In this document: positions 45,416-54,731 of the stretch, piece by piece
Numbering within the stretch: the stretch's first letter is position 1
Layout of the letters: each line of letters opens with the position of its first letter
Source: DATGMP01 sp035293565
Lineage (GTDB): Bacteria > Pseudomonadota > Alphaproteobacteria > BOG-932 > Roseiterribacteraceae
Direction: 5' to 3'
DNA: 64,000 bases
NCBI GenBank assembly: GCA_035293565.1
Contig: DATGMP010000134.1
Coordinates: forward strand, 1-64,000
Program-made: the position numbers and the translations under genes
Notes under the pieces: generated by a model
The model's input: the letters and a program-made list of their open reading frames with translations, nothing else
What the model was told of the DNA's origin: nothing
The model's database searches: none

Positions 45416-45468
45416 AGTCTCGACGGCGACGCCGAAGCGCCCGCTGGTGAAGAAGCAGGGAGGGATCA

Positions 45469-47802
45469 ATGGTCTTTCGGTGTGGGGTAGTAACGCTATC
45501 AAGCATGAGCTTGGTTACGCTGATCGTCCTCAATGACGCTCCGGCGCAAACAGCGGGACCGGAAAACCAGGGATCTGTCGGCCTCGAAGAGATCGTCGTG
45601 ACGGCGCAAAAGCGGGCTGAGAATATTCAGAACGTGCCGATGTCCATTACGGCCGTGACGGGCGACACGCTCAAAAAGCTGGCGCTGAATGATTTCACGG
45701 ACTTGGCGGCGCTAACGCCCGGATTGCAATTGACCAATGTCGATGGTCGAAGCGAAACCGCGACGCTCCGAGGAATTTCGTACAATGAGGACACCGGCGC
45801 CAATCCTTCGGTCGACGTTTACTGGAATGAAGTGGTCATGACCCCGGGGAGCGCGTTTCGCAGCCTGTTCGATGTTTCCCAGGTCGAAGTCCTTCGCGGT
45901 CCGCAGGGCGCCCTGCGAGGGCGCACGTCTCCTGGTGGTGCGATCACGATCACGACGCATCGTCCAGATCTGGATCAGTTCGACGGCTATGCGAACCAGC
46001 AATTCTCCGATCTCGGCCTCGTACATTCGGAAGGCGCCATCAACATCCCGATTGTCTCCGACACGCTCGCCGTTCGCATTGCGGGCGTCTACGATTTCAA
46101 TGGCGTGAATCAGGGCAAGGACCTGACGACTGGCAAGGACGAGCGCAGCCAGACGCGCGCGCTTCGCGAATCGATTCGGTGGCTGCCGACCGATGATTTG
46201 GAGGTGAACCTGATCCATCAGGATCTCACCGACCGATATAACGCGTTCGCTGAGCTCGTCGGCGGCCCCGGATTGTCCGGCGGTCCCGTGATCAGCGCGG
46301 ACCAGCGCGCCACACTCGCTCAAGGACCGGAGGACTTGATGAACCGGCAGGATCTGACGGTCCTGACGATCAAATATGACGTGCTGGATAATCTCAGCCT
46401 GAATTACATCGCCGGGTACCAGGAGCTGATTGACGACATCCTGCGTGACCAAGAGCAGACCAACACAATCAAGAAATATCTGTCCTTCCAAGATGTCCTA
46501 TCCAAGTTCCATCTGTTGACTCAGGAGTTCCGGGTGCAGTCCCAGGGGAACTCCTTCTGGGACTATATGTTCGGAGTCTATTATGATACGACCCGCTCGG
46601 ACACGCCTCTTTCTCAATCTCAGGCGCTGACCGGTTTCATTCCGGGCCCTCCGGCTCCGCCGCCGGTGCCGGGAATCATCGACATCGATCTGCCTGCGAC
46701 GACGCGCGATTTCGCGTTCTTCACCGCGCAGAGCTTTAAGCTGACGGATTCCGATCTCGTTCAAGCGGCAATCCGGTGGGGACAGACGAACGAATACAAG
46801 CAGGAGCATTTGACGGTCTCATTGCCGCAATTCCATTTGGCCCTGCCGCAGCCTGATCAAATTCCGCCGCAGGATGTGCGCAATGGCGCTCATTACCTCA
46901 CCGGCACCTTCAACTACACACATCATTTCGATAAGGATCTAATGGCGTATATTGCTTGGTCGCATGGATTCCGCCCGGGTAACGTCAATGTCGGTTCGGC
47001 CAACACAGGCGTCGATCCGTCGCTTCAGGAATATGGCAACGAGATCTCTGATGAGTTCGAGGTGGGCGCAAAAGCCTCCGTTTTGGAGCATCGCCTCAAT
47101 CTCAGTGGCGATCTCTTTCACCAGAAGTTCCATGGCTACATCGGGCTCCACCCCACCATCGATTGGCGTCCTGGCAGTAGTGGCCCGGCGACCAGCACCA
47201 TCGCGGAAGGCGGGTTCAACGGCAATGCTGACGTCAACGGGATCGAGGCGCAAGCGGATGCACTCATCACTCCGGACTGGCAGGTAAGCTTCGGCGCGTC
47301 GCTCGCCGATGCTCGTTACGACAATGTTCTGTCGCCCTGCGAAGACTATTTGGGAACGGGTCATCCGAACGGGCCGCCGGCCGGCGCAACGCCGCGCATC
47401 CAAGGTTCGAGGCAGGTCAGCTATTGCGTTCTGAATGGGCCGATCAGCGATGCGCCGCCCCTCACATTGACCTTGAGCACCGAGTACGATGTGCCCGTAT
47501 TCGATTTTCAGGGCTTTGCACGCGGCCTTGCCACATACACTTCCGGCTATTACGCGTCCGATCTCCAGAGTGGGCATGACCCGCTGCTTCTGATCAATCT
47601 CTATATCGGCCTTCGCGACCCCGACGGCCGATGGGAAGCGGAGCTGTTCATCAAGAATCTGCTGGACCGGGTCAATCAGAACTATCAGGGTCAATTCGAT
47701 GCCAGTGCAGGCAACAATCTCTATGATTCCGGCTATCGCTTCATCACGCAAAATCCGCCGCGAGAGGTTGGCGTTTCGCTTCGATACAATTTCGGTGGGT
47801 GA
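45469..47802 (+). CDS. TonB-dependent receptor of the galactoside locus
   Basis: This 777-residue receptor has a signal peptide, a VGLEEIVVTAQKRAE box, a plug (LTPGLQLTNVDGRSETATLRGI in two parts; VEVLRGPQGALRGR) and a barrel ending VGVSLRYNFGG. It is a paralogue of the receptor at 61153 (shared layout NVPM, LTPGL/LAPGL, DGRS, TLRGI). AGGGAGGG precedes the ATG. The upstream TGTCTGAGTA sites tie it to the galactose regulon, so it probably imports a galactose- or glucose-bearing glycoside. Confidence 0.92.
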   Translation: MVFRCGVVTLSSMSLVTLIVLNDAPAQTAGPENQGSVGLEEIVVTAQKRAENIQNVPMSITAVTGDTLKKLALNDFTDLAALTPGLQLTNVDGRSETATLRGISYNEDTGANPSVDVYWNEVVMTPGSAFRSLFDVSQVEVLRGPQGALRGRTSPGGAITITTHRPDLDQFDGYANQQFSDLGLVHSEGAINIPIVSDTLAVRIAGVYDFNGVNQGKDLTTGKDERSQTRALRESIRWLPTDDLEVNLIHQDLTDRYNAFAELVGGPGLSGGPVISADQRATLAQGPEDLMNRQDLTVLTIKYDVLDNLSLNYIAGYQELIDDILRDQEQTNTIKKYLSFQDVLSKFHLLTQEFRVQSQGNSFWDYMFGVYYDTTRSDTPLSQSQALTGFIPGPPAPPPVPGIIDIDLPATTRDFAFFTAQSFKLTDSDLVQAAIRWGQTNEYKQEHLTVSLPQFHLALPQPDQIPPQDVRNGAHYLTGTFNYTHHFDKDLMAYIAWSHGFRPGNVNVGSANTGVDPSLQEYGNEISDEFEVGAKASVLEHRLNLSGDLFHQKFHGYIGLHPTIDWRPGSSGPATSTIAEGGFNGNADVNGIEAQADALITPDWQVSFGASLADARYDNVLSPCEDYLGTGHPNGPPAGATPRIQGSRQVSYCVLNGPISDAPPLTLTLSTEYDVPVFDFQGFARGLATYTSGYYASDLQSGHDPLLLINLYIGLRDPDGRWEAELFIKNLLDRVNQNYQGQFDASAGNNLYDSGYRFITQNPPREVGVSLRYNFGG

Positions 47803-47915
47803 TGAATGCGGCGCCGCCGATCAGGCGGTTGTCGCCGGCTGACGAGTCCGTCGAGGGCCGCAGTTCCTGACGACCGTCGCCTACGGCGCTCTTTGTAATG
47901 TCTCTCGGGAATCGC

Positions 47916-47954
47916 GCAGCCCGGCGGCCTATTCCTCCCCTGCTGCCCGGCTGC
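47916..47954 (+). terminator. Rho-independent-like terminator after TonB receptor gene
   Basis: GCAGCCCGGC (47916-47925) pairs with GCCCGGCTGC (47945-47954) with one mismatch, followed by TCTTTCC. A similar hairpin with similar loop bases follows the paralogous receptor gene at 63585. Confidence 0.6.
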
Positions 47955-48662
47955 TCTTTCCCAATCGCATGCGCCTAAGCGGACCATTCCGGCGCCACTA
48001 TCTCAGTCTTCTTAGTCACCAAGTAGATTTCTTGGCATCATGCGCGACCAGATCGCCGCATAAGGAACGAAAGCAGGAGGCTCAAACGCAGACTTTCGGC
48101 TGTGGGTTCAATTATGGCGGAGAAGGCGCATACAGAAACATCGATTCCAAGCCTCGCGGCATCCAGAGCCTGCGCAAGCTCGGCGATGTCGATGCCGTAA
48201 TGGGTCGTAAAATAAAATACCCCAATATCCATTGCGGTCTCCTGCGCTCAGCTTTGTGCGCAGGTTAATCGAAAGACGCAAAGCTTTGCGACAGTCGTAT
48301 CGGCGGTCGGCTGAGATGCCATAATCCGAGACTTCGCGTGCCAGGGCATGATGCTTTGCAAGATAATTGGCTACGTGACTAGATGGACCCTCGATCGCGG
48401 CGGCGGGGAGCTACGCTCGCACTCTCGTCTCGCTGTGCAAAGTCGCTCCTGAATCCCCGCTTCGCGCCAGCTTCTTAGCGAAAGCGTGGGTTTTCGCCTG
48501 CTGCAGAAGAGGCGAGAAGACTTACATTAAGATCGCGGTAGCGGCCCCGAGCCCGCGCCGGAATCTTGCGAGACTTGCGGGAGGCCAATTTATGTGACCT
48601 CGCGGTCCGCGTGAAAGGATGGGCTGCCGTTCGGCGAAGCCGTCTTAGAAGCCCAGCTTGCG
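47955..48662. other. Gene-free stretch
   Basis: About 700 bases with no supported gene. The only recognisable content is the start of a luciferase-like monooxygenase on the minus strand near 48115-48232. The rest has no clear frame, repeat or RNA gene. Confidence 0.55.
48115..48232 (-). pseudogene. LLM class oxidoreductase N-terminal fragment
   Basis: MDIGVFYFTTHYGIDIAELA opens like an F420/FMN-dependent luciferase-like oxidoreductase. After about 25 codons a frame change is needed to continue as RGLESMFL, the next conserved piece, after which similarity ends. Confidence 0.55.
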
Positions 48663-49385
48663 TCAGGCGATAAATGAATTAGGCAGCCAAGGACTCTCGC
48701 CGCGGATGATCGCCTCCAGACCGCGAACTAGGACATCGAAACCAAATTCCAGCGCCGCTTTTTGGTCGACATTCTGGAAATGGAGCCACAGCTCGACCGC
48801 GAGGCGTTCGTCGGTCTCGTCGAGGCCTTCGATATGCGCAATCATGCTCAGCTTATGCTTCGCGGGCGAGTCGATCCGCGACGTGATGAAGCCCATCGCC
48901 GCGGTCGTGAACCAGCTCATCGCAAAGGCGAGGCGCTGGCCTTCGAGCCCCTGTTCCTTCAAGAGCCTTGCGATCGGGAACCAGGTCTTGAGCCAGGCGG
49001 GACAGACATGTCCGTCCCAAACGATCACCTTGGGCGCGATCGGATGTTGGAGGAAATGATTGTAGGTCGCGTGCAGCCAATTCCTGACATCGTCCTGCCA
49101 AGTCCCCGCCGACGGCGGAACTTCGAATAGAGCGAAGACATGATCCGCCAGCGCATTCAGCAAGGCGTCGCGGCTGCGGAAGTAAGTGTAAAGGGACATG
49201 GGCGAGGTGCCGAGGCGTTCTGCCAGACCGCGAAGCGTCAGGGCTTCCAGCGCGCCTTCGCTGACCATGGCCACAGCTTCGGCGACGATCGCCTCCCGAT
49301 TGAGGCGGTTGCGGGCGCGAGGCTTCGCGGCTTTGGCTGGTGCGACAAGCCCGACCGCTGCAGTTTTTCTTTTGGTCTGAGGCAT
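48663..49385 (-). CDS. TetR/AcrR family transcriptional regulator
   Basis: This 240-residue protein has a Lys/Arg-rich N-terminal tail, a TetR helix-turn-helix (NREAIVAEAVAMVSEGALEAL, LAERLGTSPMSLYTYFRSRDALL in parts, residues about 30-75) and a TetR_C-type ligand domain. ATG 49385 has AAGGAACC upstream; an ATG 11 codons earlier would overlap a palindrome. It is divergent from the XRE-type regulator gene. Its target is unknown; it may control a nearby catabolic or efflux gene, or itself. Confidence 0.9.
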   Translation of the reverse strand: MPQTKRKTAAVGLVAPAKAAKPRARNRLNREAIVAEAVAMVSEGALEALTLRGLAERLGTSPMSLYTYFRSRDALLNALADHVFALFEVPPSAGTWQDDVRNWLHATYNHFLQHPIAPKVIVWDGHVCPAWLKTWFPIARLLKEQGLEGQRLAFAMSWFTTAAMGFITSRIDSPAKHKLSMIAHIEGLDETDERLAVELWLHFQNVDQKAALEFGFDVLVRGLEAIIRGESPWLPNSFIA

Positions 49386-49413
49386 CGGCTTGGTTCCTTG
49401 ACCCTTTCTGCAA

Positions 49414-49434
49414 TACACTGTAACGTACTGTGTA
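49414..49434. promoter_or_regulatory. TACAC-N11-GTGTA imperfect palindrome
   Basis: This 21-base site has five-base outer arms and partly matched inner bases. It lies 29 bases upstream of the TetR gene start in the divergent gap, the normal place for a TetR autoregulatory operator. Confidence 0.45.
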
Positions 49435-49525
49435 CGGAATAGCGAGCCGATTTAGGATGCGGCCTGATGTAGCATAACAGGGCCGGCAGCCTGGAGGCGC
49501 ATTCGCGGAAGGGGAGGGAGGTGCG

Positions 49526-50299
49526 ATGACGGCCTTGCTGAAGCAAGATAATTCCGAGATCAGTCTTCTTCTGAAGACGCTCAAGAACATTCTGAAATCA
49601 CGCGGACTACTGTATCAGGATGTTGCTGCGGCCCTCGGCGTCAGCGAGACCACGGTGAAGCGCTACCTGACCGGCCATAGCCTGAGCGTCGACGTCCTCG
49701 AGCAGCTATGCCGCCTGGTCGATCTTCGCATGTCGGATTTGGTCGATATCGCCCGCGAGAGCCAGGCCGAACTGCCGCCATTGAGCCACGCGCAGGAAGA
49801 GAATCTGGCGCGCGAGCCCTTTATGGCATCGCTCTTCTATCTGATCGCGAAAGGTCACACGCCGCAATCTCTGCAAAAGGACTTCGGGATCGACGACGCT
49901 CAGATGAACCGGTTTCTGACAACGCTCGACCGCTGGGGATTGATCCGGCTGTTTCCCTTCAACCGCGTGAAGCTGCGGGTCTCTCCGCTCTTTCAAGTCG
50001 AACGGGGCGGTCCTCTCGCGCGATCGCTTCGCGCGAATATGCTCGACGACATGTTCCGGAAGTTCGACGTCGAGATGGAGGATTGGAGCTATTCGTTCGC
50101 GAAGCTCTCGCCGGCGTCGGTTGAACGAGCCAGGGAACTCCTAAGGGAGTTCACGCACGCGCTCGCCAAGATCAGTGAGCAAGACCGCGATCTGACTGAC
50201 GAAAGCGCCGGATATTGGAGCATGTTCGTGATGATGACGCCGCTCGACGTTCGGCAGCAGAAGGTCAAGCTGGCCGCCTGCGGGGCAAAGGCGGCCTGA
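49526..50299 (+). CDS. XRE-type helix-turn-helix regulator
   Basis: The 257-residue protein has a Cro/C1-type helix-turn-helix in its first 65 residues (LLYQDVAAALGVSETTVKRYLTG). The remaining 190 residues are soluble and helical, with no family I recognise. GGAGGTGCG precedes the ATG. It is divergent from a TetR gene and convergent with the DeoR gene of the rhamnose locus. A second helix-turn-helix-like segment (LQKDFGIDDAQMNRFLTTLDRWGLI) may be a winged-helix sensor. Confidence 0.85.
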   Translation: MTALLKQDNSEISLLLKTLKNILKSRGLLYQDVAAALGVSETTVKRYLTGHSLSVDVLEQLCRLVDLRMSDLVDIARESQAELPPLSHAQEENLAREPFMASLFYLIAKGHTPQSLQKDFGIDDAQMNRFLTTLDRWGLIRLFPFNRVKLRVSPLFQVERGGPLARSLRANMLDDMFRKFDVEMEDWSYSFAKLSPASVERARELLREFTHALAKISEQDRDLTDESAGYWSMFVMMTPLDVRQQKVKLAACGAKAA

Positions 50300-50316
50300 C
50301 GCGCGTCGATCTTTTT

Positions 50317-51138
50317 CTATACGACTTTTCGAGAGCGCGTACGGTCCTCGGTGCGCGCTCGCGCGACGATGACGCGGATCCCCGCTTCCTCGAGCATTCG
50401 TTTGTCTTCGCTCCCGATTCCGTCATCCGTCACTACGGCATCGATGTCCTCGAGCTCGCAAACGACATGACCTGCAGGGGCGCGAAATTTGCCGCTGTCC
50501 ACGAGAAGAATCGCTTGGTCGGCGCGCTCGAGGAGGCGTCTCTCGGCTTGTACCAGTATGACGTCGGTCTGCATCAGGCCGTGCTTTCCGACGGACGCTG
50601 CGCCTAAAAACATTTTCGAGGCTCGGTAGCGGCTGACGCCATCGTCTTCAAACGGCGACAGAATGATGTTCTGCTCGCGGAATACGGCTCCTGCCGGAAG
50701 CGAGATGCGTGTGTTCGGTTGGGGCAGAATGGCGCTCACGATATGCAATGAATTCGTGAGGACCTGTAGCCCGAGCGGCGCCAGATGAGGACACATCTGC
50801 AAGGTCGTGGAGCCGCCGTCGATGATAACCGATTCGCCCGGAGCGCAAAGCGTGGCGGCAGCCCGCCCGATCGCTTCTTTTTCGGCGCGGCGCAGGGCGA
50901 TATTTTCGTGAAAGGGCACGCCGACAAGATGCGACGGGTCCGAGACGCTCGCAGCGCTGGCGACGAGCCGGGCGCCGCCATGAACCCTGACGAGCCGTCC
51001 GAGGCCCTCGAGCCGGCCAAGATCGCGCCGGATCGTGGCCTCGGACGCATCCATCCGGCTGTTGAGCTCGTTAAAAGAAATGAACTCTCGCTCCTCGAGG
51101 AGCTTCAAGATCGCGCGTTCGCGTTCGGCGGCGTGCAT
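50317..51138 (-). CDS. DeoR family regulator of the rhamnose genes
   Basis: This 273-residue regulator has an N-terminal DeoR helix-turn-helix (ERERAILKLLEEREFISFNELNSRMDASEATIRRDLGRLE in parts) and a DeoRC sugar-phosphate domain (IDGGSTTLQM; LVDSGKFRAPAG). The start at 51138 follows GGGA; a longer reading would overlap the RhaI stop region. It lies 76 bases downstream of rhaI in the same direction, so it is probably the last gene of the rhaD-rhaI operon. Rhamnulose or its phosphate is the likely inducer, by family and context. Confidence 0.9.
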   Translation of the reverse strand: MHAAERERAILKLLEEREFISFNELNSRMDASEATIRRDLGRLEGLGRLVRVHGGARLVASAASVSDPSHLVGVPFHENIALRRAEKEAIGRAAATLCAPGESVIIDGGSTTLQMCPHLAPLGLQVLTNSLHIVSAILPQPNTRISLPAGAVFREQNIILSPFEDDGVSRYRASKMFLGAASVGKHGLMQTDVILVQAERRLLERADQAILLVDSGKFRAPAGHVVCELEDIDAVVTDDGIGSEDKRMLEEAGIRVIVARARTEDRTRSRKVV

Positions 51139-51214
51139 TATGATCCCAATCTTTTTGCGCGCCCCATTCTCTGACCACCGTCGGTGGCCTGGCAAGCCTT
51201 TGTGCTCGCGGGCC

Positions 51215-52507
51215 TCAAACGATGCCCGCCGCGGCGCTTGCCGGCCGCCGCTCCTGGGCTTTTCGTTCACGCCATTGGCTTTCTCGATAAAGAGCCAGCG
51301 TGTCTATGGCGCCGCCGGCCTCCAATCGCGCCATGGCGACGATTGGCGAGACGTCGGTCTTGTACGCCGATCTGAGCGCCTGGAAGGCCATCATCACGTC
51401 GTTGGAGTCCTGAGCCGTATGAAGGGCTCCGCGGTCGACCAATGCCGCCTTGGCGAACGCCGAGGCGATCGCCTCGGCAGAGGAAAGCATGCTTTCGATC
51501 GGATCAGTTACGTTATGGGACTGGTCGATCATATAGGCCGGATGGAATGTCTCCGGGCTACGCGCCTCTGCCTCGGCGAGCTCGTTGAATACCAGAAAAA
51601 GCTGGTGCGGGTTGATCGAGCCGGAGTCGAGGTCGTCGTCGCCGTATTTCGAGTCGTTGAAATGGAAGCCGCCGAGCTTTCCGAACCGGGCGAGCCGAGC
51701 CACGATCTGCTCGATGTTCGTCGTCGGGGCATGATGCCCAAGATCGACCAGGCATTCGGCCTTCGGTCCGAGCTCTTGCGCGGCCAAGATGCTTGTGCCC
51801 CAGTCGGAAATGACGGTCGAATAGAAAGCCGGTTCGTACAGCTTGTGCTCGAGCAGCATCCGCCAATCGTTGGGCAGGGCGGCGTAGATCTCGCGGGCGC
51901 TGCTCAGGTATCGGTCAAGCGAAGCCGTGAAGTCCTGCTGGCCGGGAAAGTTCGTGCCGTCGCCGATCCAGACCGTGAGCGCTGTGGATCCAAGAATCCG
52001 GCCGATCTCGATGCATTCGATATTGTGCTCGACGGCTTGGGCGCGCGCCGCGGCATCGGTGGAGGTGAGGCTGCCATGCCGATAAGAATGGAGCTGGCCA
52101 GGTTGGTCCTGGAAGGTATTGGAGTTGATGGCGTCGAAACCGAGACCTAGAGCGTCAGCCTTCTGTCGTAGTCCCGCATAATCATCGGTGCGGTCCCAGG
52201 GAAAATGCGGCGAGACTCGCGGCGTGACCCGACACAGTTGCTGGACCGGTGCGCAGTCTTCGAGCTTCTCATGGATGTTGGTCGGCTCGCCCGCAATCGG
52301 AAATTTGGCGAAACGAGTGCCGCCGGTGCCGGCGCCCCAGGTCGGAATCGCGACGGAAAAAGCGGCGAGCTTCTTCTTGATCGCGTCAATGTCCAGGCCC
52401 CGGCGACGAAGCGACCGTCCCAGGCTGTCATACTCGTCCTGAAGCGCATCGAGCCGGGCGGCGTTGTGAGCCTCGATGCAATCGTTGGACAGCGGGAGAT
52501 CAACCAT
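51215..52507 (-). CDS. rhaI: L-rhamnose isomerase (RhaI type)
   Basis: This 430-residue TIM-barrel isomerase has the RhaI pattern: FSVAIPTWGAGTGGTRFA at the N-terminus, VWIGDGTNFPGQ, LEHKLYEP (metal Glu), LVDLGHHAP, and HFNDSKYGDDDLDSGSINP (metal Asp/His). It converts L-rhamnose to L-rhamnulose in the cytosol with Mn2+ or Co2+. It starts 8 bases after the bifunctional aldolase stop. The non-E. coli RhaI type is usual for rhizobia and pseudomonads. Confidence 0.94.
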   Translation of the reverse strand: MVDLPLSNDCIEAHNAARLDALQDEYDSLGRSLRRRGLDIDAIKKKLAAFSVAIPTWGAGTGGTRFAKFPIAGEPTNIHEKLEDCAPVQQLCRVTPRVSPHFPWDRTDDYAGLRQKADALGLGFDAINSNTFQDQPGQLHSYRHGSLTSTDAAARAQAVEHNIECIEIGRILGSTALTVWIGDGTNFPGQQDFTASLDRYLSSAREIYAALPNDWRMLLEHKLYEPAFYSTVISDWGTSILAAQELGPKAECLVDLGHHAPTTNIEQIVARLARFGKLGGFHFNDSKYGDDDLDSGSINPHQLFLVFNELAEAEARSPETFHPAYMIDQSHNVTDPIESMLSSAEAIASAFAKAALVDRGALHTAQDSNDVMMAFQALRSAYKTDVSPIVAMARLEAGGAIDTLALYRESQWRERKAQERRPASAAAGIV

Positions 52508-52515
52508 CGGGCACC

Positions 52516-54648
52516 TCAGCGCGGGAACGCTTGCGCGTTGCCCGCATCGACATTGAGCATATTGCCGGTCGACTTCGCGGATGCGTCCGACGCGAAGAAG
52601 GCGACCGCTTCGGCGATGTCCTCGGGCAACACGTTACGCTTCAGCATCGAGCGCTTGCGATAGAATTCCTCGAGCTCTTCCCCAGCGTCGACCCCGTAGG
52701 CGTTCGCACGCTCCTTGCGCCAGTCGCCGTCCCAGATTCGCGAACCGCGGATGACGGCGTCGGGATTGACGACGTTCACTCGGATGCCTGAGTCAGCTCC
52801 CTCGAGCGCCAGACAGCGCGCGAGATGCAAGGACGCGGCTTTTGCCGATGCGTAAGCCGACGCATTCGGCGTGGCGGCCAACGCATTCTTCGATCCGATG
52901 AAAACGATCGAGCCGCCCTTTTGGAGCTTCAGCAGGGGAAACGCCGACCGAGCGGCGAGAAAGTAGCCTTCGACCAGCACATCGTAATTTCGCCGCCAGA
53001 GCTCGGTCGTCGTTTCCTCGAGAGGCGCTCCCGACGCGAGCCCGGCGTTCGCGATGAGAATGTCGAGACCTCCGAATTCGCGCGCGCAAGCGGCGAAGGC
53101 TTCGCTGACCTGGGTTTCGTCTGTTACGTCGCATTCGACGGATCTGACGAGATCGCGGCCAAAGCGGAGCGACAAGCTCTCGAGTGCCTTTTCGAGAGCT
53201 TCTACGTTTCGATCCAACAGCATCACGCAGGCGCCGTCCGCGAGAAGGCGCGCGGCGGTCGCGGCGCCGATGCCTCCAGCGCCTCCGGTTATCAGGGCGA
53301 TCCGTCCCGCGAGCGGTTTGGGTTTCGGCATGCGCTGTAGCTTGGCTTCCTCAAGCGCCCAGTATTCGATGGCGAATGCCTCGGCTTCGGGGAGGCCGAC
53401 ATATTCGCCGATCGCCGTGGCGCCCCGCATCACGTTGATGGCATTGCCGTAGAATTCACCTGCGAGCCGGGCGGTCGTCTTGTCGGCCGCGAACGTGATG
53501 CGTCCGACGCCGGGAAGCAGAATGACCACAGGGTTGGGATCGCGCATCTTCGGATCCATGGCTTTGGCCTGGCGCGCGTAGTAGGCCGCATAATCTTGAC
53601 GATAATTCTCAAGCGCCGATGAGAGGTAGGCGTCATCACGGACGCGTTCGGGATCCAGCGCCAGCGGGGCGATTTTCGTTCGAAGGAAATGGTCGGGACA
53701 GGATGTGCCGATCGCTGCGAGGCGCCGGAAATCTAAAGATCCTACGAATTCCAGCGTTTCAGGATCATCGGAAAAATGCCCAACTTTCGGACGCTCGCCG
53801 TTCATCGCGCCGCGAAGCCGCGGCATCAGCCAGGATGCGGCCTCAAGTCGATCTCGCCCGGATGCTGCCGCGACGACAGAGCCCCCGAAGGCAGGTTGCT
53901 CGCTCAATCGACGATTGAGGTGCAGAGCTGCGAGGCCGATGAGCTCAATGGTGTTCTCGTAGCATTCCTCCGAAGTGCTGCCCCAGCAGATGATGCCGTG
54001 GCCAGCCAGGATCACGCCGCGCAAGCCTGGGTTGGCTGCGACGTAGTCGCGAAGCTTCAGCCCGAGATCGAAGCCGGGCCGCTTCCAAGGCATCCAGCCC
54101 ACCGCGCCGTCATAGATCGCGCGGGTAGCCGCTTGTCCGTTGGTCGAGGCGGCGAGGGCGATGACGGCATCGGGGTGGACGTGGTCGACATGAACAAAAG
54201 GCAGAAAGGCGTGTAGCGGCGTGTCGATCGAAGCTGCGCGCTGATTGAGGTTGAACGTGCAGTGGGGAAGATAGCCCACCATTTCGTCTTCATGCTCCAA
54301 ACCGCGATACAGTCGCAAAAGCGCGAGCAGCTTGTCGAGATAGAGCGTCGCGAAACCATCCGCTGCCATGGAGCCCAGATCGCCGCCGGAGCCTTTGACG
54401 TAGAGCACAGTGGTGGGGCCACCTGTAAGCGGATCGATGGCCCTCAATTTGGCGGACGTGTTGCCGCCGCCGAAATTCGTTACGGTGAGGTCCGAACCCA
54501 GCAGATTGGATCGGTATAGCAGCAGTTCCGCGTCCGACTTGGAGCTAGCCGCCCCTCTGGACCATCGGCTCGCCGGCACGGCAAAAGGAAGGGCGCCAGT
54601 CAATTCGTTCCTCCGTGGGCGTCGAGCGTCGTCCCGCCCGACCGACAT
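52516..54648 (-). CDS. rhaD: Bifunctional rhamnulose-1-phosphate aldolase/short-chain dehydrogenase
   Basis: This 710-residue fusion has an N-terminal class II aldolase/adducin domain with GGGNTSAKL, the zinc histidines in HVDHVHPDA and HGIICWG, and a C-terminal SDR from about residue 440 (ITGGAGGIGAATAARLL; NAG; YASAK; terminal GNMLNVDAG). It splits rhamnulose 1-phosphate to DHAP and L-lactaldehyde, and the SDR domain then oxidises lactaldehyde to L-lactate (as in RhaEW-type fusions). It is divergent from the kinase gene across 83 bases and heads the leftward operon with rhaI and the regulator. Confidence 0.94.
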   Translation of the reverse strand: MSVGRDDARRPRRNELTGALPFAVPASRWSRGAASSKSDAELLLYRSNLLGSDLTVTNFGGGNTSAKLRAIDPLTGGPTTVLYVKGSGGDLGSMAADGFATLYLDKLLALLRLYRGLEHEDEMVGYLPHCTFNLNQRAASIDTPLHAFLPFVHVDHVHPDAVIALAASTNGQAATRAIYDGAVGWMPWKRPGFDLGLKLRDYVAANPGLRGVILAGHGIICWGSTSEECYENTIELIGLAALHLNRRLSEQPAFGGSVVAAASGRDRLEAASWLMPRLRGAMNGERPKVGHFSDDPETLEFVGSLDFRRLAAIGTSCPDHFLRTKIAPLALDPERVRDDAYLSSALENYRQDYAAYYARQAKAMDPKMRDPNPVVILLPGVGRITFAADKTTARLAGEFYGNAINVMRGATAIGEYVGLPEAEAFAIEYWALEEAKLQRMPKPKPLAGRIALITGGAGGIGAATAARLLADGACVMLLDRNVEALEKALESLSLRFGRDLVRSVECDVTDETQVSEAFAACAREFGGLDILIANAGLASGAPLEETTTELWRRNYDVLVEGYFLAARSAFPLLKLQKGGSIVFIGSKNALAATPNASAYASAKAASLHLARCLALEGADSGIRVNVVNPDAVIRGSRIWDGDWRKERANAYGVDAGEELEEFYRKRSMLKRNVLPEDIAEAVAFFASDASAKSTGNMLNVDAGNAQAFPR

Positions 54649-54731
54649 TTGGCATTATTGTCTAACGTCACGGCTGGCGCTATACAATCAAATTCGATAA
54701 AGAACGGTCAAAATACGTCGGAGGGAGCGCG

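Noticed and set aside
54649..54731. TATTGTCTAACGTCA in the rhamnose divergent promoter as a further GntR site
   Set aside because: It shares only the TGTCT part with the galactose-locus element, and a DeoR regulator is the expected controller here.
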